Assembly: GCF_037975235.1 (NCBI RefSeq)
Contig: NZ_CP150241.1
Coordinates: forward strand, 5,332,001 to 5,396,000
Length of the DNA: 64,000 nucleotides
Reading direction: 5' to 3'
Source: Paenibacillus sp. FSL R5-0341
GTDB taxonomy: Bacteria; Bacillota; Bacilli; Paenibacillales; Paenibacillaceae
The notes under the pieces are model-generated. The model was not told where the DNA came from. It saw nothing but the letters and a program-made list of their open reading frames with translations, and made no database searches. The translations under genes and the position numbers were made by a program. Of the stretch, positions 17,131 through 24,318 are shown one piece after another; within the stretch, counting starts at the first letter, position 1, and every line of letters starts with the position of its first letter.

Positions 17131-17607
17131 TTATGATGCCTTGGCTTCCGGCTCAAATTCGGCCTGCTTTATTTGTAATCGCTCCTTATCCTCTTCAATC
17201 TCACGAGCCGCAGCGTCCACTCTCTCTTGAAATGCACGCACCTCCTCAGCATAAATTGCGCGGAACTCTGCTTCGGTTAACGGCTCAAGTGGCTCATAAA
17301 TGCGTTTATTTGCCACCATCCTTGACTTACTAACGTTAAGCAGCCCATATCTAACGAGGATATCAACATTGGTACGTATTTTGTACGCGGACATACCGGT
17401 TTGAGCGGTTATATCCAACTGATTGAGCCACACTTTACCGTGCATAACGTGTCCCAACTTATTCTGACGCCAGGACAGTAGATACCCGTATAGGCCCACC
17501 GTTTCCAGAGTGAACCCGTCGAGTAACGGGTACATCCGGAATAAGATATTAGGCATGCGCGCAAATCCGTCATCGTGGGCGAGCGGTTTTGATACGTCGA
17601 TTGTCAT
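17131..17607 (-). CDS. Replication initiator-like winged-helix protein
   Basis: The product has 158 residues. The N-terminal 95 resemble the winged-helix start of plasmid/phage replication initiators and replisome organisers (ARMPNILFR, ETVGLYGYLLSWRQ, then TGMSAYKIRTNVDILVRYGLL). The C-terminal 55 form a charged coiled coil. Such proteins bind origin repeats and recruit helicase. It lies one gene away from two repeat arrays, which supports a replication role. No ATPase or primase domain is present, so host or helper factors would be needed. It could also be just a transcription factor. Confidence 0.5.
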   Translation of the reverse strand: MTIDVSKPLAHDDGFARMPNILFRMYPLLDGFTLETVGLYGYLLSWRQNKLGHVMHGKVWLNQLDITAQTGMSAYKIRTNVDILVRYGLLNVSKSRMVANKRIYEPLEPLTEAEFRAIYAEEVRAFQERVDAAAREIEEDKERLQIKQAEFEPEAKAS

Positions 17608-17629
17608 TGCGATACTCCTTTCTCACTAT

Positions 17630-18061
17630 CTAGATTGCGTAACCGTAGCCGCCACCGTTACCCTCACAGAATGCAACCGCAAGCTTTCCATTCAATTCCG
17701 CGTCACCTGTGTCAAACTCGGCAACTTTTTTATACTCGCGCATCGTAACCGTAACCTTGCCGGCTTCGTCCGCGTCTTGATCGATAAGGAAACGACCTCT
17801 TTCTAACTCAATGTCTTTGACCACCTGTAACCAAAGTTCGAGATAAATTTCGTATGCTCGTGCAACAAGCTCTGATCTAGTGACCGGATAGCCTAGTTCA
17901 AACCTGCGGAGAGTGCTCTCGCTGGTGCCGATACTTTCCGCCACTCTGGAACGAGATAAGCCCATACGGGTACGACGTTCTTTGAATGCTGCGCCTCTCT
18001 TACTCCATGCATTAGTGTTCTCCTGGATGTACTGCTCACGCGTAGTCAATTGGTTTGTCAT
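17630..18061 (-). CDS. HTH (XRE-like) DNA-binding protein
   Basis: The product has 143 residues. A helix-turn-helix lies at about residues 25-60 (RRTRMGLSRSRVAESIGTS, then ESTLRRFELG). The C-terminal half is an unknown alpha/beta part that ends in a Gly-rich tail (CEGNGGGYGYAI). It is the first gene after the non-coding repeat region and could bind those repeats to control transcription or replication. Confidence 0.7.
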   Translation of the reverse strand: MTNQLTTREQYIQENTNAWSKRGAAFKERRTRMGLSRSRVAESIGTSESTLRRFELGYPVTRSELVARAYEIYLELWLQVVKDIELERGRFLIDQDADEAGKVTVTMREYKKVAEFDTGDAELNGKLAVAFCEGNGGGYGYAI

Positions 18062-18114
18062 AGTAAATCTCTCCCTTTTTCGTTATGGTTTTAATAGATG
18101 CGGAGTCGTCCGCG

Positions 18115-18530
18115 GAAGGCCTATACTACCTTGTTGCCGGCCAATGACGTTTGGCACACTTTCGTCTAATATTTTATCTACAGCGAGATGTGAATCCGCA
18201 CAGTCAACCGTGAAATTTCGTTATATTACTATGCTGCCGGTCGATGGGTCTTCGCACACCCGCTCTACTACTTTGTTCCCGCTCGGATGAATTTTCGGGT
18301 ACCTAACGCTATACTTGTATTAACGACTGCCGATCGCCCTTCGCACACTTTACGAAAAAATTTCTCTATAACATATTAACTCCACTCACCTCCAATCTCG
18401 GGTATACGACGCGCAGCCTATACTTGATTTAACGATTCCCGATCCTTTCTGACACACTCTACGAAAAATATCCGTTACTCTACTAGTGCCGACCGATTCG
18501 AATCTCGGGTATACTTGTTGAAATTTCGTC
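18115..18530. repeat. Degenerate ~100-bp tandem units
   Basis: Four units start near 18120, 18221, 18308 and 18417, and a fifth is begun near 18509. Shared blocks in order are CTATACTT, TTAACGA, a GCCGATCG-like block, a CGCACACT-like block, ACGAAAAAT and AATCTCGGGTATA. The last two full units are the closest to each other. The array lies upstream of an HTH gene and the initiator-like gene, so operator arrays or origin repeats are both possible. Confidence 0.7.
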
Positions 18531-18533
18531 CTC

Positions 18534-18681
18534 ATTATATATAAGGACAAAAAATCGAAAAGTTGGGACATTTGCTGAGATACTAAATATAAGCACAAGT
18601 TTTTTGAAGAAAGGGACATCCGTTTCTTATTTCGCTTCCTAAGTAATATAGGCACATAATTTCGTGAAATTGAGACACAAG
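18534..18681. repeat. Three iteron-like repeats
   Basis: Units start near 18535, 18587 and 18645. Each has ATATA(A/G)G, then a G(G/C)ACA block, then 17-18 bp, then a GGGACA-like block. The ~55-bp periodicity and the AT-rich surroundings resemble iterons of a replication origin. The remaining bases to 19025 show no gene or clear structure. Confidence 0.6.
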
Positions 18682-19025
18682 AAAAAACTTTTACAAAAAC
18701 TGAAACCAATCGGAACTCACGTTCGTATTACAAGATATAAGAAGCGGACAAGCGGTGCCTGAACCGGATTTACCGGCCGCCTGTCCTTGGATGGAAGCGC
18801 AGTTCCCGCTACACTCCCGAATCTATGTTAAGCAATGCGCCAGTGAGAGATTGCCGTCTCTCCATCGCGTTATAAGTTCCGGACCAACCGTTGGCGCGGT
18901 GAAGTCCGGATAAACTACGAACTGCATAGCGATCCAAGACGATAATTGGCGTTAACGACTCAGTACAGTACGTTCCAAAGCGTGCGTCTTCTCCCCATTA
19001 GGCGTTCCCGCGCCGAAATTTAGGT

Positions 19026-19385
19026 TCATTGAAGGCGGTCAAGCTTGAGGTTAATGTCGCCAAGATCCTTGGTACACATTATAATATCGAGTAAAAACTG
19101 CAGACCATTTACCTGCGTTAATGCCGTGATAATCGTTTCTATTTGAACGCGGGTATCCATGCCTTCTACTTCATCCGCGATAATCAACCCTCCGGAATCG
19201 CCATCTAAATAAAGGTGATCGAGGTGGGGCGCTTTATGGACACTGCGTAACCAAAGATTGCCCTCGTCCATAATAAAAATGTGACGCTCGTTCAATACAT
19301 AACCTTCGTAAAGAGTATACACGTGGGGATTATCCCACGGGCCCATCACCATGGAAGCAAGTTCAAGTTCAATCTTCGCGGGCAT
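19026..19385 (-). CDS. Hypothetical protein, paralogue of the 94-residue neighbour
   Basis: The product has 119 residues. Residues 15-45 (GPWDNPHVYTLYEGYVL, then HIFIMDEG) align with the start of the protein at 19939-20223 (GPWRIEYAGTLIDEHHA, then IYVDTEF), suggesting distant paralogues of an element-specific family. The pattern is mostly beta strands, then two helices. Function is unknown; as early leftward genes they may be regulators or host-takeover factors. Confidence 0.5.
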   Translation of the reverse strand: MPAKIELELASMVMGPWDNPHVYTLYEGYVLNERHIFIMDEGNLWLRSVHKAPHLDHLYLDGDSGGLIIADEVEGMDTRVQIETIITALTQVNGLQFLLDIIMCTKDLGDINLKLDRLQ

Positions 19386-19481
19386 CAGGCGATCACTTCC
19401 TTCACGATAAGTACAAGCGCGTAGACGAATTTGAGCATACGGATAAAGTTACGTTTATATGAAGTGTTTACTTCCTCCTTG

Positions 19482-19937
19482 TTACGCGTAGTTGGCATAT
19501 TGGTAGTTGCAATCATTGTTGTTTCCTCCTTCGATAATGAATCCGACCTCGGCGAGCTTACTGGCTGATAACGTAGCTGTTCCGGATACTGCGCGACTAC
19601 TCACTCCGGCGATCCGACGGAACGCTCCCGGTAGGCAAACGAGCTGCTGTCCGGATGTGAGATGCGTTACGACGAAATTGCCTCCGTGTCGTTCGCTCAA
19701 TTCGTATGTAATCCGCGAAGATAACGGATCTGATAAATCTGCGATGATGCTAAGCGCTTCGAGTTCGGCCGCCGACGCTTCTACGTTGGCAGTACGGTTA
19801 GTACGCTTGATGCGAGGGAATACTGCGAGAAAGAGATTGTGTGGAATGCTCCGTTCTATACCGTTGAGAGTGACGATGAAGCTTGCGGCGATGCGGTCGC
19901 GTGTGTACGGAAGTGTTACCGTTGGGACGATTTTCAT
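19482..19937 (-). CDS. Hypothetical early protein
   Basis: The ATG at 19937 has AGGAGG upstream. The ~151-residue product has a beta-rich start (KIVPTVTLPYTRDR), a basic stretch (PRIKRTNRT), and a C-terminal half with AVSGTATLSASKLAEVG. The C-terminus is Asn/Tyr-rich (NNNDCNYQYANYA). No family is recognised. It begins immediately after the 94-residue gene, in the same transcription unit. Confidence 0.5.
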   Translation of the reverse strand: MKIVPTVTLPYTRDRIAASFIVTLNGIERSIPHNLFLAVFPRIKRTNRTANVEASAAELEALSIIADLSDPLSSRITYELSERHGGNFVVTHLTSGQQLVCLPGAFRRIAGVSSRAVSGTATLSASKLAEVGFIIEGGNNNDCNYQYANYA

Positions 19938-19938
19938 A

Positions 19939-20223
19939 TTATTGTGCCTCCTTATGGGGGATAAGTTTTTGGAGTAATTCAACCGCGCTCATGTCGCGGA
20001 TATTATTAATGAAACTAAGGTCACCGACTTTTAAATCGAATATTGAAGGCTCGCCGTAAGTTGTGACGTACTCTACTCCATCAAAGCTAATGCGCTCCAT
20101 GACTGCGAGACTAAACTCAGTGTCAACGTAAATCGCGTGATGTTCATCTATAAGCGTGCCAGCGTATTCAATCCGCCACGGTCCATCTACGTCTACGCCT
20201 TTGGTTACGATAGTGATCGGCAT
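19939..20223 (-). CDS. Hypothetical first gene of the leftward series
   Basis: The product has 94 residues, with beta strands then a C-terminal helix (SAVELLQKLIPHKEAQ). A strong AAGGAGG site precedes the ATG. It resembles the 119-residue protein at 19026-19385. Being first behind the divergent operator region, it is likely expressed when the element is derepressed. No function is known. Confidence 0.5.
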   Translation of the reverse strand: MPITIVTKGVDVDGPWRIEYAGTLIDEHHAIYVDTEFSLAVMERISFDGVEYVTTYGEPSIFDLKVGDLSFINNIRDMSAVELLQKLIPHKEAQ

Positions 20224-20287
20224 AATTGCGTACCTCCTTGCGTGAATGTTGATTCGTTCGGATACAATGTTGCGAAAGTTGAAACTT

Positions 20288-20390
20288 ATTATACAGTTAT
20301 ACGTATATTCGCTTATCTGTTAATGAGTATATACGACTTCTAGTATAGAGTCAACACTTTATTTACGCTTATCTGTATATTCGTTATAAT
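20288..20390. promoter_or_regulatory. Divergent promoter/operator region of the switch
   Basis: The rightward promoter has TTTACG (20362-20367) and TATAAT (20385-20390) with a 17-bp spacer. A leftward -10 (TATAAT on the minus strand) is at 20293-20288. An 11-bp direct repeat, CGCTTATCTGT, occurs at 20310-20320 and 20366-20376, and TATATTCG at 20304-20311 and 20376-20383. The repeats cover both promoters, as expected for operators of the adjacent HTH repressor. Confidence 0.65.
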
Positions 20391-20413
20391 GGGGTTTAAG
20401 GGAAGGTGTACAT

Positions 20414-20626
20414 ATGAGAAGGATTCGAATCCGCCTTAATGAAGTAATGGCAGAACGTGGGTTAACACAGACACAACTTGCGGAGGTATCAAACGTTAGA
20501 CAAGCGGCTATCTCTGAGATGTCTCGGAATATCCGCGAACAGATCAATATTAAGACGCTAATCAAAATAGCTGACGCGCTTGAGATCGACGACATATCGG
20601 AGCTTATCGTAATAGAGAAGGACTAG
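20414..20626 (+). CDS. Cro/CI-type HTH repressor of the element
   Basis: The product has 70 residues and is a single XRE domain (LNEVMAERGLTQTQLAEVS, then QAAISEMSRN). It has no C-terminal oligomerisation or peptidase domain, so it could not self-cleave in an SOS response. Induction would need another signal or a helper protein, as with satellite Stl-type repressors. It is divergent from the leftward series and has its own promoter and terminator. Confidence 0.8.
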   Translation: MRRIRIRLNEVMAERGLTQTQLAEVSNVRQAAISEMSRNIREQINIKTLIKIADALEIDDISELIVIEKD

Positions 20627-20655
20627 GAGGGCCGCATGATTAGCGGCTCTTTTTT
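20626..20655 (+). terminator. Terminator of the HTH repressor gene
   Basis: A GGGCCGC/GCGGCTC hairpin runs into TTTTTT right after the stop codon. Confidence 0.8.
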
Positions 20656-20763
20656 GCGTGGTTTTACCGTGGAATCAGCGCGTTAGGACTTCGGTGAGGG
20701 AAACGTACCCGGACGGGCTTGGTGCGCTGTTTACACGGGGATTTGACGAGTAGAACGCGAAAG

Positions 20764-20793
20764 AACCGCTAACCCTGCGTATGGGCTGCGGTT
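20764..20793. terminator. Hairpin between convergent genes
   Basis: The inverted repeat AACCGC...GCGGTT with an inner CCC/GGG pair lies between the repressor gene and the nuclease gene, which converge. There is no long T run, so its strength is uncertain. Confidence 0.45.
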
Positions 20794-20837
20794 ATTTACA
20801 ATGAAAAGGAATAATATGCAATCCGATGTTCTGTGAT

Positions 20838-22139
20838 TTATTTTAATTGAGCAGGTGTGTTACTTAAGGAAACATACTCTTGCCAGTTGTATTTATTAAA
20901 ATGACCGCAAGTATTAAGAAGTTCATCGATCACTTGCTCTTTTTTTTCTGGGTGATTCTGAATATAAAAATATATCGCTAAGAGGTCTAATCCAGTCAAT
21001 AGACAATGATCACGACTCGTGCTAAAGTTCATCATTTGGTCAGGGAATGCCTTCTCATTTCTCTCTTCTAGAGGAATATCTTTATAAGCGTTTACCACTA
21101 GAAAACCCTTTGGCTTCCGGTCTTTAGATATGATATATTCACTAACCCATTTCTCGAGTTGTGCAGCGTGTCTTTCTGCAGCACTTTTGCTTACTCCTTT
21201 TACTTCTACAACAGCAGCATGATCCTTATATTCTAAAATCAGATCATCTCTCCCTGGAACTCCTTCACTAACATTAAATCCAAGTTCTTTAAAAACAATA
21301 CTGACTATATTCTCCAAATATGTGCCGGTACCAGTAAAAAGAATTTTTAACGCTTTTAAAGATTCTGATTGGGACTCCAGTGCCTGTATCTCGTACTTTA
21401 ATTCTTCTAGCTTTTTGTTCTTCTCAGTTATTTCCTGTTGAATTTCACTTTCGCCTGGCAATTCTGTTGAAAGACTCCATTTAGGCATTGTAATTATTGG
21501 ACTTTGATCACTTCTTTCATCAATATTCCCCACTATATTAATAAGATCATCAAGAAATTCCTTATTATCATATGCCATTCGCATATATTTAGGGATAAAC
21601 ACGATGTTTCCTTTGCCTACCTTTATGCAACCGCTAAGAAATGAGTTTGTTCCTTTAATTTTTAGTAGTGGAATACCGAATTCTTGTTTGTATGATGATA
21701 CATAGCGCCAATCACCTTCATATTTTGTAAATAGCGGTTTTATGAATGAGTTGCTTACAAGCTCAATGCTGTCACCTCTACCAATATTCGTTATAGGGTA
21801 TTTTGGCAATAATTCCTTTCTTAGATCGTATGATTCATGTGTCGCTGCACTAGTCATTCTAAAAAATTTAATTGGAGGTGGGGTATAAACAAAAATAGTT
21901 CTCCCCAAACTTAAAAACTCATCAATTTCATTCCTTCGCCTACGTACATCTCGTAGAAAAAGGGGAAGATCATCCACGTTTGTCCAATCTGTTGAATATT
22001 GTTTAAGTTTTTCTTTCACACGGTATTCATTAACTACGTCAAGTAAATCTATAAGCAATACATCAAATTCTAGAAAAGATACTTGAGAACTAAAATTTAT
22101 CTGTCTAACACTATTCCCTCCAACATTTGTTATCCTCAT
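20838..22139 (-). CDS. PD-(D/E)XK nuclease-like protein, defence candidate
   Basis: The ATG at 22139 is nine bases after AAGG, giving ~433 residues. The N-terminal ~210 (FDVLLIDLLDVVNEY, FLSLGRTIFVYTPPP, then VGKGNIVFIPKY) recall the layout of class I glutamine-amidotransferase/ThuA-like folds, without visible catalytic residues. Residues ~230-262 are a coiled coil. From ~275 there is a restriction-endonuclease-like fold (GTYLENIVSIVFKELGF, GRDDLILEYK, VVEVKG) with the D...ExK motif intact. It is AT-rich compared with most of the element and appears to be cargo. An antiviral role is inferred from architecture and location only. Confidence 0.65.
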   Translation of the reverse strand: MRITNVGGNSVRQINFSSQVSFLEFDVLLIDLLDVVNEYRVKEKLKQYSTDWTNVDDLPLFLRDVRRRRNEIDEFLSLGRTIFVYTPPPIKFFRMTSAATHESYDLRKELLPKYPITNIGRGDSIELVSNSFIKPLFTKYEGDWRYVSSYKQEFGIPLLKIKGTNSFLSGCIKVGKGNIVFIPKYMRMAYDNKEFLDDLINIVGNIDERSDQSPIITMPKWSLSTELPGESEIQQEITEKNKKLEELKYEIQALESQSESLKALKILFTGTGTYLENIVSIVFKELGFNVSEGVPGRDDLILEYKDHAAVVEVKGVSKSAAERHAAQLEKWVSEYIISKDRKPKGFLVVNAYKDIPLEERNEKAFPDQMMNFSTSRDHCLLTGLDLLAIYFYIQNHPEKKEQVIDELLNTCGHFNKYNWQEYVSLSNTPAQLK

Positions 22140-22160
22140 AAAATCCATCCTTTTAGCTTG

Positions 22161-22373
22161 TTAGTCTATTCCCGCATATTTAAACGTACAGACTCCGCGC
22201 ATATAACGTTCGCCCTTCACTGCAACGCTCATCTCCGTTATGTCCTCGATCACGCCGCTACCAACGAGCTGCTCCTCGTCAATAAATACAACGATGGGCG
22301 TTCGGTCCAATTGCGCGGTGTAAAGTTGGATGTCGGAAGTTAGCGGACGCATAAATCGTTTACTCTTCTTCAT
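22161..22373 (-). CDS. Hypothetical small protein
   Basis: The product has 70 residues with a basic N-terminus (MKKSKRFMRP) and a beta-rich pattern (TPIVVFIDEEQLVGSGVIED). It lies two bases after the neighbouring gene ends and is probably co-transcribed with it. No family is recognised. Confidence 0.5.
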   Translation of the reverse strand: MKKSKRFMRPLTSDIQLYTAQLDRTPIVVFIDEEQLVGSGVIEDITEMSVAVKGERYMRGVCTFKYAGID

Positions 22374-22374
22374 A

Positions 22375-22611
22375 TTATAGTCCTTGCCAAAATTCGCGAT
22401 CTTCAGGCGAGATCAGTTGCGTTAAGGCTTCGCCATCGGTGTCGTAATAATTTACCGCGTAAATTTCTCCCGTCTTACGATCTATGCGATCTATTACATC
22501 CTCTCGGTCTATATCTCGGCCGATTGTAAAGGCAGCTTTGTCGCCAGTGTCAATGTAATGAATAGTCACGGTCCTACCATTTCGGTATCGGATGAAGTCC
22601 AAAATCCCCAT
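22375..22611 (-). CDS. Hypothetical small acidic protein
   Basis: The product has 78 residues, acidic, with strands and turns (TVTIHYIDTGDK, GEIYAVNYYDTDG). AGGAGGTTTAAATGG gives a clear Shine-Dalgarno. It is first of a short leftward group ending with the nuclease gene. It could be an accessory to the nuclease, but nothing in its sequence shows that. Confidence 0.5.
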   Translation of the reverse strand: MGILDFIRYRNGRTVTIHYIDTGDKAAFTIGRDIDREDVIDRIDRKTGEIYAVNYYDTDGEALTQLISPEDREFWQGL

Positions 22612-23138
22612 TTAAACCTCCTGTCGCTCGTTCTACTCATAAACACTTCGACAAATTGGCGCAAATTTCCTGCTAATGTGACGTGTCAAAACCAGAGGAG
22701 TAAACGCGTAATAAATATCAAAATAAATTAGTAAGGAAATACGAGTATTTAAGAGATATCGGGAGAAGTAGCGAAATGAGTAAAGCATTAAATGTCGAAA
22801 AATACTGGCTTTAAGTTAACTTGAACGAACATTATGTTATCGGAAATTAACTAAATGTGAGTAATAACCGACAATCAACCAGTATTTTCTATTTTTCGGG
22901 TGAGTGTAAAATCGCCGAATATGACGTTTTACCAAAATACGCTAGTCCACTTATACTACGGAGGTGTTAACGCGTAAAACGGCACATGTGTATTAACGGA
23001 ATTGACTATGTATACTCGCCAAGCATGTAGATAGACCGCATATTTAATTTTGTCAAGTATTATTAGTAGGGGGGTAATTTCTCTTTTATTTGAACAAAGA
23101 TGAAGTTACACTTAATTTATGAAAAAGGTGGTGATGAG
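22612..23138. other. Non-coding, AT-rich spacer with long inverted repeat
   Basis: No gene is visible. AAAAATACTGG near 22798 and CCAGTATTTTC near 22879 are complementary and could bring an 80-base loop together; a 10-bp palindrome AAGTTAACTT lies inside. A weak promoter (TTGAAC at 23090, TAATTT at 23113) could serve the toxin-like gene, but it is close to the start codon. Confidence 0.45.
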
Positions 23139-23249
23139 ATGAGTACATACGAGGCACTTGACGTCATGCTTAACTTTGGTACTTTTATTTTCGCAATGTT
23201 GGCCTTCATTACGTCAGTAATTTTCTTTTTACACGTAAAAAAGCGATAG
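23139..23249 (+). CDS. TxpA/Hol-Tox-like small membrane peptide
   Basis: The peptide has 36 residues. It begins MSTYEALDVMLNFGTF, the hallmark of putative holin-like toxins related to TxpA/BsrG type I toxins, followed by a single membrane helix (~residues 12-31) and a basic end (HVKKR). A GGTGGTG Shine-Dalgarno precedes the ATG. In known systems the mRNA is silenced by an antisense RNA overlapping its 3' end. Here a TTGACG on the minus strand at 23311-23306 could be part of such a promoter, but its -10 is poor. Role: stability or defence of the element. Confidence 0.75.
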   Translation: MSTYEALDVMLNFGTFIFAMLAFITSVIFFLHVKKR

Positions 23250-23327
23250 CCTCCCCGCCAAGAGCTGCTAACGCATTAATCATTCGTAAATATCATAACC
23301 CTTACCGTCAACACACGCAATACCCTC

Positions 23328-23357
23328 GACGCAGCCAACAACAGGCTGTGTCTTTTT
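23328..23357 (+). terminator. Terminator of the toxin-like mRNA
   Basis: A nine-base stem (GACGCAGCC with GGCTGTGTC) with a seven-base loop is followed by TTTTT. Confidence 0.8.
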
Positions 23358-23359
23358 AC

Positions 23360-23388
23360 TTGTGGTACTCCTACTTACTCGGTATAAT
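23360..23388 (+). promoter_or_regulatory. Promoter of the lipoprotein gene
   Basis: TTGTGG (23360-23365) and TATAAT (23383-23388) are separated by 17 bp, about 30 bp before the start codon of the lipoprotein. Confidence 0.7.
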
Positions 23389-23420
23389 TTGGGTAATATT
23401 ACCTAGAATGGAGGCGTGCA

Positions 23421-24263
23421 ATGAAGCCATTATGGACAACTTTACTCGCGGTGTTACTACTGACGGGATGCGCAGGTACATCAGTACCGGAAACCGCAAA
23501 AAATGATGCAGAATCGGTTGTTAGCACCACCAAACCAGTGGCTGTCCCCCAAGAAGAAGTCACCGAAGAGATAAAGGAAACCGCCGCAGATGTATTAATG
23601 CGTGCAAAGACCGACATCAAAGATGGTTACGAACAGTCCGCAAAGAAGTTATTGGAGAGCATGATATTCGATTACCCGGACGCGGAAGAAGTTAAGGAAG
23701 CTAACACATTAATCGCGAAGATTGACTCGAAAGCAAACGAAGAGAACGCGAAGGCAGAGGCAGAAGCAAAGAAAGCGGAGGAATCCCGTAAAGCAAACGT
23801 CAATAAGGCGCTGTCCAAACTGCGTAAGACAACGGATGAAGTCGAAGGCATTACGTGGTATTACGATAAGACTACGTCGAAGTACGATGATACGAACAAC
23901 GCGCATTTATACATAGGGGTTCAAGAATCCGGCGATCCATACCTACGATTACGCATTCGTTACGCGTCGGATAGTTGGTTGTTTATTCAACAATACATTT
24001 TCCGTTCCGGAGACGACAAATATACGATCACGCCTGGATACTCCGGAGTTAATCGCGATAACAGTGGCGGAGGTATATGGGAATGGTACGATGCGACCCC
24101 AACAGCGGATGATCTCGACATGATCCGCACAATCATCGCGTCAGACAAAGCTATCCTTAGATACAGCGGACAACAATACTACGATGACCGCACAATTTCG
24201 AGTGAAGAAAAGAAGGCGTTCCAGAACGTACTCGATGCGTATGAAGCGCTTGGCGGTAAATAA
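23421..24263 (+). CDS. Surface lipoprotein, possible exclusion factor
   Basis: The product has 280 residues. A lipobox (LLLTGC, Cys17) shows it is a lipoprotein. Residues ~20-55 form an acidic linker, ~57-125 a helical tetratricopeptide-like region and coiled coil (ALMRAKTDIKDGYE-type repeats, EENAKAEAEAKKAEE), and ~135-280 a beta-rich domain (ITWYYDKTTSKY, LRLRIRYASDSWLFIQQ). It has its own promoter and terminator and is expressed independently of the switch, like a lysogenic conversion gene. Some phages carry lipoproteins that block superinfection; that role is inference only. Confidence 0.65.
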   Translation: MKPLWTTLLAVLLLTGCAGTSVPETAKNDAESVVSTTKPVAVPQEEVTEEIKETAADVLMRAKTDIKDGYEQSAKKLLESMIFDYPDAEEVKEANTLIAKIDSKANEENAKAEAEAKKAEESRKANVNKALSKLRKTTDEVEGITWYYDKTTSKYDDTNNAHLYIGVQESGDPYLRLRIRYASDSWLFIQQYIFRSGDDKYTITPGYSGVNRDNSGGGIWEWYDATPTADDLDMIRTIIASDKAILRYSGQQYYDDRTISSEEKKAFQNVLDAYEALGGK

Positions 24264-24272
24264 ACGAAGAAA

Positions 24273-24314
24273 AGGCGCAGCCCTCACGGAATCTAATCCG
24301 CGAGAACTGCGCCT
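24273..24314. terminator. Bidirectional terminator
   Basis: Two nested stems (AGGCGCAG/CTGCGCCT and CTCACGGA/TCCGCGAG) form a strong hairpin between the convergent lipoprotein and recombinase genes. Confidence 0.8.
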
Positions 24315-24318
24315 AATT

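Noticed and set aside
17131..19025. CRISPR array in the repeat region
   Set aside because: Units are degenerate, long and few, with no short identical repeats, unique spacers or cas genes.
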